Shown here: positions 9,220 to 18,308 of the stretch, one piece after another
How positions within the stretch are numbered: the first letter of the stretch is position 1
How the letters are laid out: every line of letters begins with the position of its first letter
Origin: Chryseobacterium bernardetii
GTDB lineage: Bacteria > Bacteroidota > Bacteroidia > Flavobacteriales > Weeksellaceae
Length of the DNA stretch: 64,000 nt
Direction of reading: 5' to 3'
Assembly: GCF_003815975.1 (NCBI RefSeq)
Contig: NZ_CP033932.1
Span: forward strand, 1,612,001-1,676,000
Notes under the pieces: model-generated
The model's database searches: none
What the model saw: the letters and a program-made list of their open reading frames with translations, nothing else
Told to the model about the DNA's origin: nothing
Position numbers and translations under genes: made by a program

Positions 9220-9591
9220 ATGAAAATAATTTACAGCATACTCTTTATTGGCTATATGGTGTTCAGACCTCTGATACCACTGGCTGAGTATGCTGTAAAT
9301 TACAATTATATCGTTAATACACTCTGTGTCAACAAAAGTAAACCGGAACTTCACTGTAACGGAAAGTGCTATCTGAGTAAAGAGTTGGCAAAAACCAATG
9401 CTGATACAGAATCTTCTCCTTTCAATAAAATAAAAAATTCAGGTCAGAAAATTCTTGATATGTATATCCTGCCTGAAATTACAGAGGTCTTTCATAACGG
9501 GAAAATTATCGTTTTCCATACTAACTCCATTGATGAAACAGCTTATTCTTTTCTGTTTCTGAAACACATTTTCAAACCACCGGTTTTTTAA
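9220..9591 (+). CDS. Small membrane-anchored protein with CxGKC motif, copy 2
   Basis: 123 residues, a paralogue of the protein encoded at 6937-7299. The shared blocks are FRPLIPLAEYAVNYNYIVNTLC and HCNGKCYLSKELAKTN, with Cys at residues 36, 46 and 50 in both copies. Both begin with one hydrophobic helix and end in a short PP-containing tail. The start ATG at 9220 lies 3 bases after the superoxide dismutase stop. No function is established that I know of. Conserved Cys spacing and repeated placement next to SCO and SOD genes point to a periplasmic metal or thiol role (inference). Confidence 0.8.
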   Translation: MKIIYSILFIGYMVFRPLIPLAEYAVNYNYIVNTLCVNKSKPELHCNGKCYLSKELAKTNADTESSPFNKIKNSGQKILDMYILPEITEVFHNGKIIVFHTNSIDETAYSFLFLKHIFKPPVF

Positions 9592-9842
9592 GCTATTTAC
9601 CCATAGAAGTTAGCCACAAAGTCATAAAAGTTATTTAAAAGTGTTTAAATAAGCTTAAAAACCTTGTGTAGAAAGGTTGTAAAACTTTGAAAACAAATAT
9701 TTTGTGTACTTATCAACACTCTGTGGATAACTTTAAAATATCTTAAATGGTATAGGGGGCTTTTGTGCTTTTTGTGGTAGAAAAATGAATGTTTAGGCAT
9801 TCAAAGTATTTCTATTGTATTCACCCAACTAAAAAATCAACA

Positions 9843-10766
9843 ATGAAAATGTATCAGATTTTCATAATGAGTGTCTTGTTAATGGCTGTTTCCTGCACCC
9901 TGGACAAAACTGATTATGAAAGCGAAATCAACACAGCCGTTCCGGAAAATTACGAATTTAAAGAAGCCACTGCTGTAAACAAAGATGGCTATACAATAAG
10001 CATCGAAACGTTAAACGGAACATTTTATCAGGGGTATAATGAAATCAGATTGAAGATTACCAATACCCAGACAAACGAACATATCAATGCTTCCGGGGTT
10101 ACCTTTTTGCCGGTCATGACGAAGGCTGATGGAAGTAAAACTTCATGTCCCTATCAGTACACTCCGGATTATAAACCGGATGGGAAATATTATTCAGGGT
10201 ATTCTGTATTTACGGATAAAAGCAATACTACAACGAACTGGAAACTTTATTTGAGTTTCATGTTGAATCAAAAGACATATACATTCAGCAAAGATATTAC
10301 CGTAAATGAGCAGAGTAATAAAAACCTGAATATGACTTCATTTACAGGAAATGATGGAGAACAATATTACATTGCCCTTATTTCCCCTCAAAAGCCGAAA
10401 GTAGCAGAAAATAAACTGGTCGCGGGAATTTATAAATACAACAAACCTGCTGTTTCTACAGGAAATTTTCCTGATCCTTCACAGTTTTCCTATTCAGAAG
10501 TGAAAGGCTATACGCTGCAATTAGATCCAAGAATGCCGGAACCATCCATGGGAAATCATTCATCACCCAATAATAAAGATTTAATACAGGAAAATGATGG
10601 ATTATATCATGGTATTGTCAACTATACCATGACAGGAAACTGGACCTTAAACTTTATTATGCTCAATGAGAATGGAAAGATCATCAAAGGAACTAAAGTT
10701 TCTACTGATTTTACACCAGGAGTTCCGGGGGCTAAAAGTGAATTGTTTATTGACACCTTATTCTAG
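9843..10766 (+). CDS. Lipoprotein with YtkA/FixH-like domains, probable metal binder
   Basis: 307 residues from ATG 9843. The lipobox LLMAVSC puts the modified Cys at 18; an upstream in-frame ATG (9789) would spoil this signal. Two beta-rich segments resemble the YtkA-like/FixH fold: one around NEIRLKITNTQTNEHINASG and one near the C terminus ending LYHGIVNYTMTGNWTLNFIM. The second contains a Met/His cluster (MPEPSMGNH, residues 231-239) that could hold copper. Four bases separate it from the TonB receptor gene, so it is probably that receptor's surface partner. Domain assignment is by pattern, and the function is inferred. Confidence 0.75.
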   Translation: MKMYQIFIMSVLLMAVSCTLDKTDYESEINTAVPENYEFKEATAVNKDGYTISIETLNGTFYQGYNEIRLKITNTQTNEHINASGVTFLPVMTKADGSKTSCPYQYTPDYKPDGKYYSGYSVFTDKSNTTTNWKLYLSFMLNQKTYTFSKDITVNEQSNKNLNMTSFTGNDGEQYYIALISPQKPKVAENKLVAGIYKYNKPAVSTGNFPDPSQFSYSEVKGYTLQLDPRMPEPSMGNHSSPNNKDLIQENDGLYHGIVNYTMTGNWTLNFIMLNENGKIIKGTKVSTDFTPGVPGAKSELFIDTLF

Positions 10767-10770
10767 TTTC

Positions 10771-12750
10771 ATGAAACAGTTCGGAATGATATTGATGTTT
10801 TGGGGAGTTGTCATGAATGCCCAAAACAGGAAAACAGCAAAAGACAGTATTACGTTTGTAGATAAGGTAGAAGTAAAAGGCAGTAAAAAGAAGATGGAAA
10901 CGGATATGAAAATGTCAGTTTCCGTGGACGAATTTCTGGCCTCTTCAGACAAAATAAGTTTTATAAAACGGGGAGCATATGCATGGGAACCCTTACTCAA
11001 TAACATGAGTACGGAACGTTCAGTTGTTACGATAGATGGAATGCGTATTTTTGGTGCCTGCACGGATAAGATGGATCCTGTGACTTCTTATCTGGAGAGC
11101 AATACTCTTTCATCAATTGATATAAAATCAGGCCAGGAAGGAAGCTCACATGGTGCAACTATAGCCGGAAGTATTGATCTGAAAAGAAAAAGTACCCCTT
11201 TTGGCCTTGAAAAAAAATGGAATGGCACTTATCAGACAGGTTTTGAATTCAACAATAAACAGTTTTTCAATCTTGGAAATATTTCCTATTCCGGGAAGAA
11301 ACTCGTTGTGGATGGAAGTATTTCCTTTCGGAAGGCAGGAAATTATGATGACGGAAATAACAAAGAGGTCAATCATTCACAATATAATAAATTCAATACC
11401 GGAATTGGAATAGCTTATAAAACAAGTCCTTTATCTTCAGTAAGAATAGATGCCATTTTTGATATGGCAAAAAATGTAGGGTTTCCTGCATTACCTATGG
11501 ATTTATGGCTTTCAAGGGCGATGATTACATCTGCTTCCTACAGACAATTGTTTAAAGAAAGTCTGATCAGATCCTGGGATACCAAAATCTATTACAATAC
11601 CATAGAGCATTATATGGATGATACAAAACGTCCTGAAAATCTTGTACACATGGATATGCCGGGCTGGAGCACTACTTATGGATTGGTTTCATCAGTGAGT
11701 CTGAAAAAAGAAAAGTATACCTCAGCCATAGAACTCAATATGTACAATAACACGTCCATTGCAGAAATGCGGATGTATCCACAGGATAGAAAGAACAGAA
11801 CAATGTTTGCTTACAGCTGGCCCTGGGTAACCACCCGTTTTGCAGGGATTTCAATGAATAATAGCTGGGAGATATCAGATAAAAGCAGGTTGAGCTTTGG
11901 AGTGTCTTTAGGGCTAAATTATAACGAGTCCAAATATGTAGAGTTCAACTGGATTTTTCATCCGGGAGCACCTCAGCAAAAAACAAGGATTCTTCCCGGT
12001 TTACATGCAGGATATCAGTTTACGGAGAACAATTTTAGTTTTTCTGTAGGTACGGGGTATGGGCACAGGGCACCTTCGGTTTCGGAAGGATACGGATATT
12101 ATATCTACAACAGCTTTGACAGATATGATTACATCGGAAATCCTGATTTAAAAAATGAAATTTCCTACGAAACCAATGCCGGTGCAGGTTTTAAAAATGA
12201 AAAAATGAATATTGAAGCCAAAGTAAATTATTTCTATATTCAGGATTACATCATTGGGAAAATCTTAAGCCTGGGAAGTCCCATGAATTACCAATCGGTA
12301 GGAGTGAAGGCGTATACTTCGCTGGATCATGCAATACTCTTTAATATGGCTTTGAATGCCGGGTACAGCATTTTACCGGAATTACATTGGAAAGGTACTT
12401 TAACATACGCCCGCGGAAGAGATGATAAAGGGAAAAACCTGCCTTTTATCCGTCCCCTGAGCTATTTGACTTCTCTACATTTTACCCATCAGAATTTTGG
12501 GGTTCAGACCTCTGTAAACGGAGATTTTATCCAGCGTAATTACAGTCCGGAATATGGAGAAGACCAGACACCAGCGTATGCAATATGGAATTTCTCTGTG
12601 AATTATACTTTCAACATCAAAAAACTTAAAACCGTTTTTCAGGTAGGCGCAGAAAACCTGTTAAACACATATTACAGCACCTATGCAGATTGGGGAAATA
12701 TCCCAAGAATGGGCCGTAATATTTATACTTCTTTAAAATTTAATTTTTAA
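10771..12750 (+). CDS. TonB-dependent receptor, OprC/NosA-like probable copper importer
   Basis: 660 residues from ATG 10771, which supplies the signal MKQFGMILMFWGVVMNAQ. A longer frame from 10666 overlaps the previous gene and lacks a signal. The plug domain contains GMRIFGACTDKMDPVTSYLE with Cys97-x3-Met101. A CxxxM pair in the plug is, as I recall, the copper site of Pseudomonas OprC. A possible second pair of ligands is His293/Met296 (VHMDMPGWS), comparable to the His/Met ligands in the OprC barrel. The protein ends in a normal beta-barrel closing strand (NIYTSLKFNF). It is followed by MbnP- and MbnH-like genes, which supports copper as substrate. Confidence 0.88.
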   Translation: MKQFGMILMFWGVVMNAQNRKTAKDSITFVDKVEVKGSKKKMETDMKMSVSVDEFLASSDKISFIKRGAYAWEPLLNNMSTERSVVTIDGMRIFGACTDKMDPVTSYLESNTLSSIDIKSGQEGSSHGATIAGSIDLKRKSTPFGLEKKWNGTYQTGFEFNNKQFFNLGNISYSGKKLVVDGSISFRKAGNYDDGNNKEVNHSQYNKFNTGIGIAYKTSPLSSVRIDAIFDMAKNVGFPALPMDLWLSRAMITSASYRQLFKESLIRSWDTKIYYNTIEHYMDDTKRPENLVHMDMPGWSTTYGLVSSVSLKKEKYTSAIELNMYNNTSIAEMRMYPQDRKNRTMFAYSWPWVTTRFAGISMNNSWEISDKSRLSFGVSLGLNYNESKYVEFNWIFHPGAPQQKTRILPGLHAGYQFTENNFSFSVGTGYGHRAPSVSEGYGYYIYNSFDRYDYIGNPDLKNEISYETNAGAGFKNEKMNIEAKVNYFYIQDYIIGKILSLGSPMNYQSVGVKAYTSLDHAILFNMALNAGYSILPELHWKGTLTYARGRDDKGKNLPFIRPLSYLTSLHFTHQNFGVQTSVNGDFIQRNYSPEYGEDQTPAYAIWNFSVNYTFNIKKLKTVFQVGAENLLNTYYSTYADWGNIPRMGRNIYTSLKFNF

Positions 12751-12790
12751 GAACAACAACTTTAATTAAAACAATACTAAAATTTTTACA

Positions 12791-13657
12791 ATGCAAAACT
12801 TTAAAAAATATCTACTATTATCCGCTTTTTCATTAGGTGTAATTTCCTGCCAGAATAGTGATGACAGCCCTGTAGCGAACAATGTAACCCTTGAATTCAA
12901 TAATACATTTAAAAATACAACCATTGTTCTGGGAGGCTCTGGTTCTGCTGCTGCCACCACAAATATTTCTGCAGAGGGACAGGTTCATCATTTTTCAGAA
13001 TTGAAGTATGTAATCAGCAACATTCGTCTGATCAAAGCAGATGGTAATGAAATTCCTTATAAAATTAATGATCTGGATCAAGGGGCAGCAGTGATAGACC
13101 AGTCGAAACCTGAAACACTTCGTTATATTTTAAGCAACATACCAGCCGGAGAATATAAAAGGATCAAATTCGGATTGGGAGTAAAAAGAGATCTGAATGT
13201 GCTGGATCAGGTGAGGTTTCCAAAGTTCTATGCAACCGCAGGAGCTAATGATACGCAAATGATGTGGGAATGGGGAGCAGGGTACCGTTTTACCAAAATA
13301 GAAGGTTTCTACGGAACGGATAACAAACAGATGTCTATCCATACAGGAAGTACCATCAAAGGATCTGAAGGAAACTTCACCCAGGGAGTAGATGCCTACA
13401 GGGATGTTACTTTAGACCTGCCTAAAAATGCAATTGTAGATAATAGAACTCCTAAAATTACTGTTAAGGCAGATTTTGATAAACTGCTGACGGGTAAGGT
13501 CAATACCATTCTATTGGTTACCGGCACAGGATCAGATGGTAATGCCACTCCGAATATTCATACAGCCAATCAAATGGTAAAGTTTGTGGATAACCTGGGC
13601 GGAAACGGTTCCAGTGATATTTCAGGGATGTTTTCTGTAAGTAGTGTTGAAAACTAG
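12791..13657 (+). CDS. MbnP-family copper-binding lipoprotein
   Basis: 288 residues with lipobox FSLGVISC (Cys20). The MbnP-family pattern is visible: VTLEFNNTF at the start, HHFSELKYVISNIRL, the PAGEYKRIKFGLGV segment, and the signature MMWEWGAGYRFTKIEGFY (Trp159, Trp161). The final blocks are SIHTGS and IHTANQMVKFVDN with His that may bind metal. In characterised MbnP/MopE-type proteins a Trp is oxidised to kynurenine by the partner MbnH and helps bind copper. Here Trp159 or Trp161 is the candidate (inference). The MbnH-like gene follows directly, and the copper-type TonB receptor precedes it by 40 bases. Confidence 0.88.
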   Translation: MQNFKKYLLLSAFSLGVISCQNSDDSPVANNVTLEFNNTFKNTTIVLGGSGSAAATTNISAEGQVHHFSELKYVISNIRLIKADGNEIPYKINDLDQGAAVIDQSKPETLRYILSNIPAGEYKRIKFGLGVKRDLNVLDQVRFPKFYATAGANDTQMMWEWGAGYRFTKIEGFYGTDNKQMSIHTGSTIKGSEGNFTQGVDAYRDVTLDLPKNAIVDNRTPKITVKADFDKLLTGKVNTILLVTGTGSDGNATPNIHTANQMVKFVDNLGGNGSSDISGMFSVSSVEN

Positions 13658-13673
13658 ATTCATCTCAACTGTA

Positions 13674-14693
13674 ATGGAAAAGGGACTAAGCATTTTAGTG
13701 ATTTTTATACTGTTGATATCTTGTAACAACGATCATTATGAGCCTGCAGCAATTGATAATCCACAAGTATCACTTACTATTCCTTCGGGATTTCCGGAAC
13801 TTAATAAGTCTGTGAATTCCAATAGACCTACAAAATATGGAGTAGAGCTGGGGGAAAAATTATTCAATGACAAAAGGTTGAGTTCAGATAATACCGTCTC
13901 ATGTTCAAGCTGTCATATTCAGGAGAAAGCCTTTGCTGATAATAACACTCAGGCAATGGGTATTCAGAATAGAGTAGGACTACGGAATGTACCGGCTGTT
14001 CAGAACATGATGTTTATGAAGTTTTACAATTGGGACGGGAATATTCTTCAGTTGGAAAGCCAACCGATGATCCCTATTATCACTCATGAAGAAATGGGTT
14101 CTTCTATTTTGGAGGTAATTGGTAAAATAAAGGATGATCTCATGTATAAAGATTTATTCAGAAAAACATTTGGGGACGAAGCCATTACTCCTGAAAGAAT
14201 TTATAGAAGTATTGTACAATATGAATATACTTTAGTTTCTGCCAATAGTAAGTATGATAAAGTAAAGCGAAATGAAGGAGTGATTTTTACAGAGAATGAA
14301 GCCCAGGGATATCAGACCTTTCAGCAGAAATGTGCAGGCTGCCACAGTACAGAGCTTTTTACTGATCAGAGTTTCAGAAATATTGGATTTCCTGTAAATT
14401 CTAATACCAATGAAGCCGGACGCGGAAGAGTGACAGGCTTGCCGGAAGATTATATGAGTTTTAGAGTTCCCTCGTTAAGAAATGTAGAATATACAGCTCC
14501 TTATGGAAGCTTCGGACAGTTTCCCTCTCTAAGAGCTGTTCTTGATTATTTTGATAAAGGTGTTCTGGATGCAGATAACCTTGATCCTGTTCTTAAAAAC
14601 AACGGAAACAGAATTCCTCTCACAGAGCAGGAAAAGATCAATCTTATCTTATTTATGAAAACCCTAAGTGACCGGGATTTTGTAAAAAAATAA
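13674..14693 (+). CDS. MbnH-type dihaem cytochrome c peroxidase family lipoprotein
   Basis: 339 residues from ATG 13674. This gives the lipobox FILLISC (Cys17); a GTG at 13644 overlaps the MbnP gene and is less likely. Two haem c motifs are present, CSSCH (Cys77, Cys80, His81) and CAGCH (Cys220, Cys223, His224). Between them is FYNWDGNILQLESQ, which contains the Trp typical of the bacterial cytochrome c peroxidase/MauG superfamily. The MbnH branch modifies a Trp of MbnP, and adjacency to the MbnP gene (16 bases) is the main reason for that call. A plain cytochrome c peroxidase is the alternative. A terminator follows at 14732. Confidence 0.88.
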   Translation: MEKGLSILVIFILLISCNNDHYEPAAIDNPQVSLTIPSGFPELNKSVNSNRPTKYGVELGEKLFNDKRLSSDNTVSCSSCHIQEKAFADNNTQAMGIQNRVGLRNVPAVQNMMFMKFYNWDGNILQLESQPMIPIITHEEMGSSILEVIGKIKDDLMYKDLFRKTFGDEAITPERIYRSIVQYEYTLVSANSKYDKVKRNEGVIFTENEAQGYQTFQQKCAGCHSTELFTDQSFRNIGFPVNSNTNEAGRGRVTGLPEDYMSFRVPSLRNVEYTAPYGSFGQFPSLRAVLDYFDKGVLDADNLDPVLKNNGNRIPLTEQEKINLILFMKTLSDRDFVKK

Positions 14694-14731
14694 TCCCTTT
14701 AAAAAACAGAATATTAAAAACCGACTGTTTG

Positions 14732-14759
14732 AATCCCGTTACATTCTAACGGGATTTTT
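14732..14759 (+). terminator. Rho-independent terminator after the MbnH-like gene
   Basis: Perfect 10-bp stem (14732-14741 with 14747-14756), loop CATTC, then a T run. It separates the copper locus from the B12 riboswitch downstream. Confidence 0.9.
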
Positions 14760-14822
14760 CATGTTTACTGGTTGATAATCATTTTATTCTGCATCACATT
14801 GTATCTGGCGGGAATTTTATAT

Positions 14823-14992
14823 CTTTGTCGGAATTTGGTGAGCCGTAAAAAGCTCTTAAAAGGGAATCCGGTGGAAATCCGGAACAGACCCGCTGCTGTA
14901 AGCTCCGCACCAAAGTTTTTGAAAAATAGATCCACTGTTTCTAAAAATGGGAAGGATTTCAAAAATGGAGTAAGTCAGAAGACCTGCCAGAA
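14823..14992 (+). promoter_or_regulatory. Cobalamin (adenosylcobalamin) riboswitch
   Basis: The conserved core is easy to read. It has GGTG near 14837, AAAAGGGAATCCGGTG (about 14859-14873), GACCCGCTGCTGTAA, which is the B12-box-like central part (14887-14901), and GTCAGAAGACCTGCC (about 14974-14988). The order and spacing match the cobalamin riboswitch class. It stands about 125 bases ahead of the BtuB-like receptor start. The 3' part after the aptamer (14993-15117) probably carries the expression platform, but I did not resolve a single terminator or RBS-sequestering stem. High cobalamin would be expected to shut down the downstream uptake genes. Confidence 0.93.
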
Positions 14993-15117
14993 TATATAAA
15001 CGTTTGACGCTTTCGTGGAATAAAGCTTAGGACTACAATGATTCTGTGCAGTAATGCTGTGCTCAGTCATTGCTTTTCTTATATCCATTAGCGTCATCAT
15101 TATCCCTGAATGAGCTA

Positions 15118-17160
15118 ATGGTGGCAAAACTAACTACATCTCAACTTCATAAAGTTGTTTTCACAATATGTGTGTTAACATCACAACTCCTGTTTTCTCA
15201 AACCCGGAAAAAAGACAGCATTAAGGGAGAGGCCATAAAGGCGGTCAATATCTACAAAAAGAGCTTTAAAGAAATCCTCCCAGCCCAAACTTTACAGGGT
15301 GAAGAGCTTGAAAGGCTAAATAGCCACTCCGTTGCCGATGCGTTGAGGTACTTTTCAGGAGTTCAGATCAAGGATTACGGCGGAATGGGTGGTTTGAAGA
15401 CTGTCAATATCCGGAGTATGGGCAGTCAGCATGTAGGCGTTTTCTATGACGGAATTCAATTGGGAAATGCCCAAAACGGGCAGGTAGACCTGGGAAGATA
15501 TTCTCTGGATGATCTGGAAGAAATTTCATTGTACAACGGGCAGAAGAGTGAGATTTTCCAACCTGCGAAAGACTTCGGATCATCAGGATCAATCTATTTA
15601 CAGCCCAAAACACCAGTATTCGCAGGAAACAGGAAAACCAATCTTACCATAAGAGCCAAAAGTGCTTCCATTGATTTATTTAATCCTTCTTTCCGGTTAG
15701 AACAGAAGATTTCCAAAAGAATTGCAGCAAGTGTCAGTGCAGAATTTCTCCAAAGTGATGGTCTTTACAAATTTCGTTATAGCAGAAAATATCCCAATGG
15801 TGCAACCGCTTCTGATACCATTTCCAAAAGATATGATTCCGATATTAAAGCAAAACGTTTTGAAACATCTGTCAATGGAACTCTGAACAACGGAAGCTGG
15901 AACATCCGCGGTTATGGTTATATTTCAAACCGTGGTATTCCGGCACCTATTGTGAAAAACCGTTTTAAAGCAAGAGGGGCGAGAATGCTGGATGAAAATT
16001 ATTTTGTACAGGTCAATTTCAGAAAAAAACTGTTTCCTAAGTTTGAAACACAGCTGAAGGCTAAGTTTGCTTATGACTACACTTATTTTAATGATACGGT
16101 AAGGTCTCAGGCCCAGTATCAAGCAAAAAATACTTATATCCAAAGGGAAGTTTATCTTTCTTCTTCCAATATATATTCAGTAAATTCCAATTGGGATGTG
16201 AGTGTAAGTGGAGATTTCCAGTACAATAACCTGGATGCTGACTTGAAAAACTTTTCTTATCCTACCCGTTACACAACCCTGGTTGCATTGGCTACTACCT
16301 ATCAGTGGAACAGATTTAAATTCTTAGGAAGCCTGTTAGGTACATTTACTTCAGAAAAGGTCAAAATGAATTTCAAACCTGATGACAGAAGAGAATGGAC
16401 ACCCGCTTTCTTCATGAGCTATCAGCCGGCTTCAATCCCTGAACTTACCCTTAGAGCTTTCTATAAAAACATTTTCAGGTTACCCACTTTTAATGACCTG
16501 TATTATACCAGTGTTGGCAATACTTTTCTGAATCCGGAATTTACCCACCAGTATGATGTAGGTTTTACCTATCAGAAAAAATATGATAAGTCTTTAATCA
16601 AAGGAATCTATGCAAAAGTAGATGGGTATTATAACAAAGTGACAGATAAGATTGTGGCCATCCCAACAACCAATATGTTCCGCTGGATGATGCTTAATCT
16701 TGGGAAAGTTGAAATTATGGGAGCAGACGTAAATCTTCAAACAGAATTAATGCTTGGGAAGGTGAAACTTAGGCCATTATTGGCTTATACTTACCAGAGT
16801 GCCCAAGATAAAACAATCACTAAAGGATTTAAAGAAACCTATTATGGAGAGCAAATTCCTTATACACCAAAGCACAGCGGATCTTTTACCCTGATGGCAG
16901 ATTACAAAGACTGGAGCTTTAATTACAGTACAATCTATGTGGGTGAAAGATATGATGGACAGCAGGATAATATCCGCTATAATTATATTCAACCCTGGTA
17001 TACCCACGACCTTTCTGTTCAGAGAAAACTAAGCCTTGCCGGGCATCCTTTTAAAATAAACCTTGAAATGAACAACGTTTTTAATCAATATTATGATGTT
17101 GTACTCAACTATCCCATGCCGGGAAGAAATTTCAGACTCACTTTAAACTTTACACTATGA
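15118..17160 (+). CDS. btuB: TonB-dependent receptor, probable vitamin B12 transporter (BtuB-like)
   Basis: 680 residues from ATG 15118. A frame extended to 15070 would run into the riboswitch's expression platform. A signal peptide ends near FSQTRKK. The plug domain has the standard features, with ADALRYFSGVQIKDYGG and LKTVNIRSMGSQHVGVFYDG. The barrel closes with a YPMPGRNFRLTLNFTL strand. The upstream cobalamin riboswitch and the two beta-propeller genes downstream make cobalamin or a related corrinoid the likely substrate. The next gene overlaps the stop by 4 bases (ATGA), so they are one operon. Confidence 0.9.
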   Translation: MVAKLTTSQLHKVVFTICVLTSQLLFSQTRKKDSIKGEAIKAVNIYKKSFKEILPAQTLQGEELERLNSHSVADALRYFSGVQIKDYGGMGGLKTVNIRSMGSQHVGVFYDGIQLGNAQNGQVDLGRYSLDDLEEISLYNGQKSEIFQPAKDFGSSGSIYLQPKTPVFAGNRKTNLTIRAKSASIDLFNPSFRLEQKISKRIAASVSAEFLQSDGLYKFRYSRKYPNGATASDTISKRYDSDIKAKRFETSVNGTLNNGSWNIRGYGYISNRGIPAPIVKNRFKARGARMLDENYFVQVNFRKKLFPKFETQLKAKFAYDYTYFNDTVRSQAQYQAKNTYIQREVYLSSSNIYSVNSNWDVSVSGDFQYNNLDADLKNFSYPTRYTTLVALATTYQWNRFKFLGSLLGTFTSEKVKMNFKPDDRREWTPAFFMSYQPASIPELTLRAFYKNIFRLPTFNDLYYTSVGNTFLNPEFTHQYDVGFTYQKKYDKSLIKGIYAKVDGYYNKVTDKIVAIPTTNMFRWMMLNLGKVEIMGADVNLQTELMLGKVKLRPLLAYTYQSAQDKTITKGFKETYYGEQIPYTPKHSGSFTLMADYKDWSFNYSTIYVGERYDGQQDNIRYNYIQPWYTHDLSVQRKLSLAGHPFKINLEMNNVFNQYYDVVLNYPMPGRNFRLTLNFTL

Positions 17161-18293
17161 AGAAGCTAAACCTGTGTTTTTTATTTTTTGTATTTATTTT
17201 TCTTATTTCCTGCCGTACAGATGATACGGTTATTCCCATGGAAGTAGTGGAGGGGCTTAACCCTGTTGAAAAAACAACCATAAAAGGATTTTATGTACTG
17301 AATGAAGGGAATATGGGAAGTAATAAATGTACCCTTGATTTCTTTGATTATACCAAAGGAACCTATTTCAGAAATATCTATTCCGAAATCAATCCGAACG
17401 TTTTGAAAGAGCTGGGAGATGTTGGAAACGATATCAAAATCTATGGAAGCAAAATGTACATTGTAGTGAATGTTTCCAATACTATTGAAGTGCTGGAAGC
17501 GAAAACAGCCAAGCATATCAAATCCATTTATTTACAAAACTGCAGATATTTAACCTTTAAGGATGGAAATGCTTATGCCAGCAGCTATGCCGGCCCTGTA
17601 GACATCAATCCATTGGCTCCCAAAGGAAAAGTAGTGGAAATAGATACCCTATCCCTGTCTATCAAAAGAGACGTAACCGTAGGATATCAGCCTGAAGAAA
17701 TGGAAGTTGTAGGAAATCAGCTGTTTGTAGCCAATTCCGGAGGTTATATGGTTCCGGATTATGACAGAACCGTTTCAGTAATTGATCTGAACACTTTTAC
17801 AGAAAAGAAAAAAATTGATGTCGCCATCAACCTTCACCGTCTTAAAAAGGACAATTACGGAGATTTGTATGTAACCTCAAGAGGAGATTACTATAACGTT
17901 CCTTCCAATTTATATCTGGTGGATGCCGCTACAGGAGCCATTAAAAAAGATTTTCATATTGCAGTGAGTGAAATGACCATCGTGAATGATAAACTGTATT
18001 ACTACGGAAACGAATTCAACTACAATACCCATTCCTACGTAAAGACTTATGGAATTATAGATGTAAAGACAGAGCAGGTTATTTCCAACAGGATTATTGA
18101 TAAGGAATATGAAGATATTATTAAAACACCATACGGGATTGCTGTAAACCCTGTAACAGAAGACATTTATATTACAGATGCCCGAAACTATGTATCCATG
18201 GGATTTGTATACTGCTTTGATAAAAGCGGACATTTTAAATGGAAAACAGAAGGAGGAAATATCCCTGCCCACTTCGCTTTTTTATACAACTAA
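17157..18293 (+). CDS. YncE/BtuG-like beta-propeller surface lipoprotein
   Basis: 378 residues. The signal MKKLNLCFLFFVFIFLISC puts the lipid-bearing Cys at 19. The rest is made of repeated propeller blades, recognisable as GYQPEEMEVVGNQLFVANSGG, TVSVIDLNTF and GIAVNPVTEDIYITDARN. This resembles DUF5074/YncE-type seven-bladed propellers. In gut Bacteroides, BtuG is such a surface lipoprotein that binds B12 and caps BtuB. The 4-base overlap with the BtuB-like gene and the riboswitch support the same role here. No B12-binding residue can be assigned from sequence alone. Confidence 0.85.
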   Translation: MKKLNLCFLFFVFIFLISCRTDDTVIPMEVVEGLNPVEKTTIKGFYVLNEGNMGSNKCTLDFFDYTKGTYFRNIYSEINPNVLKELGDVGNDIKIYGSKMYIVVNVSNTIEVLEAKTAKHIKSIYLQNCRYLTFKDGNAYASSYAGPVDINPLAPKGKVVEIDTLSLSIKRDVTVGYQPEEMEVVGNQLFVANSGGYMVPDYDRTVSVIDLNTFTEKKKIDVAINLHRLKKDNYGDLYVTSRGDYYNVPSNLYLVDAATGAIKKDFHIAVSEMTIVNDKLYYYGNEFNYNTHSYVKTYGIIDVKTEQVISNRIIDKEYEDIIKTPYGIAVNPVTEDIYITDARNYVSMGFVYCFDKSGHFKWKTEGGNIPAHFAFLYN

Positions 18294-18308
18294 ACAAAAC
18301 TGATAGAC

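Noticed and set aside
10666..10770. Extended N terminus of the copper TonB receptor
   Set aside because: It overlaps the lipoprotein gene in another frame and lacks a signal peptide, while ATG 10771 gives one.
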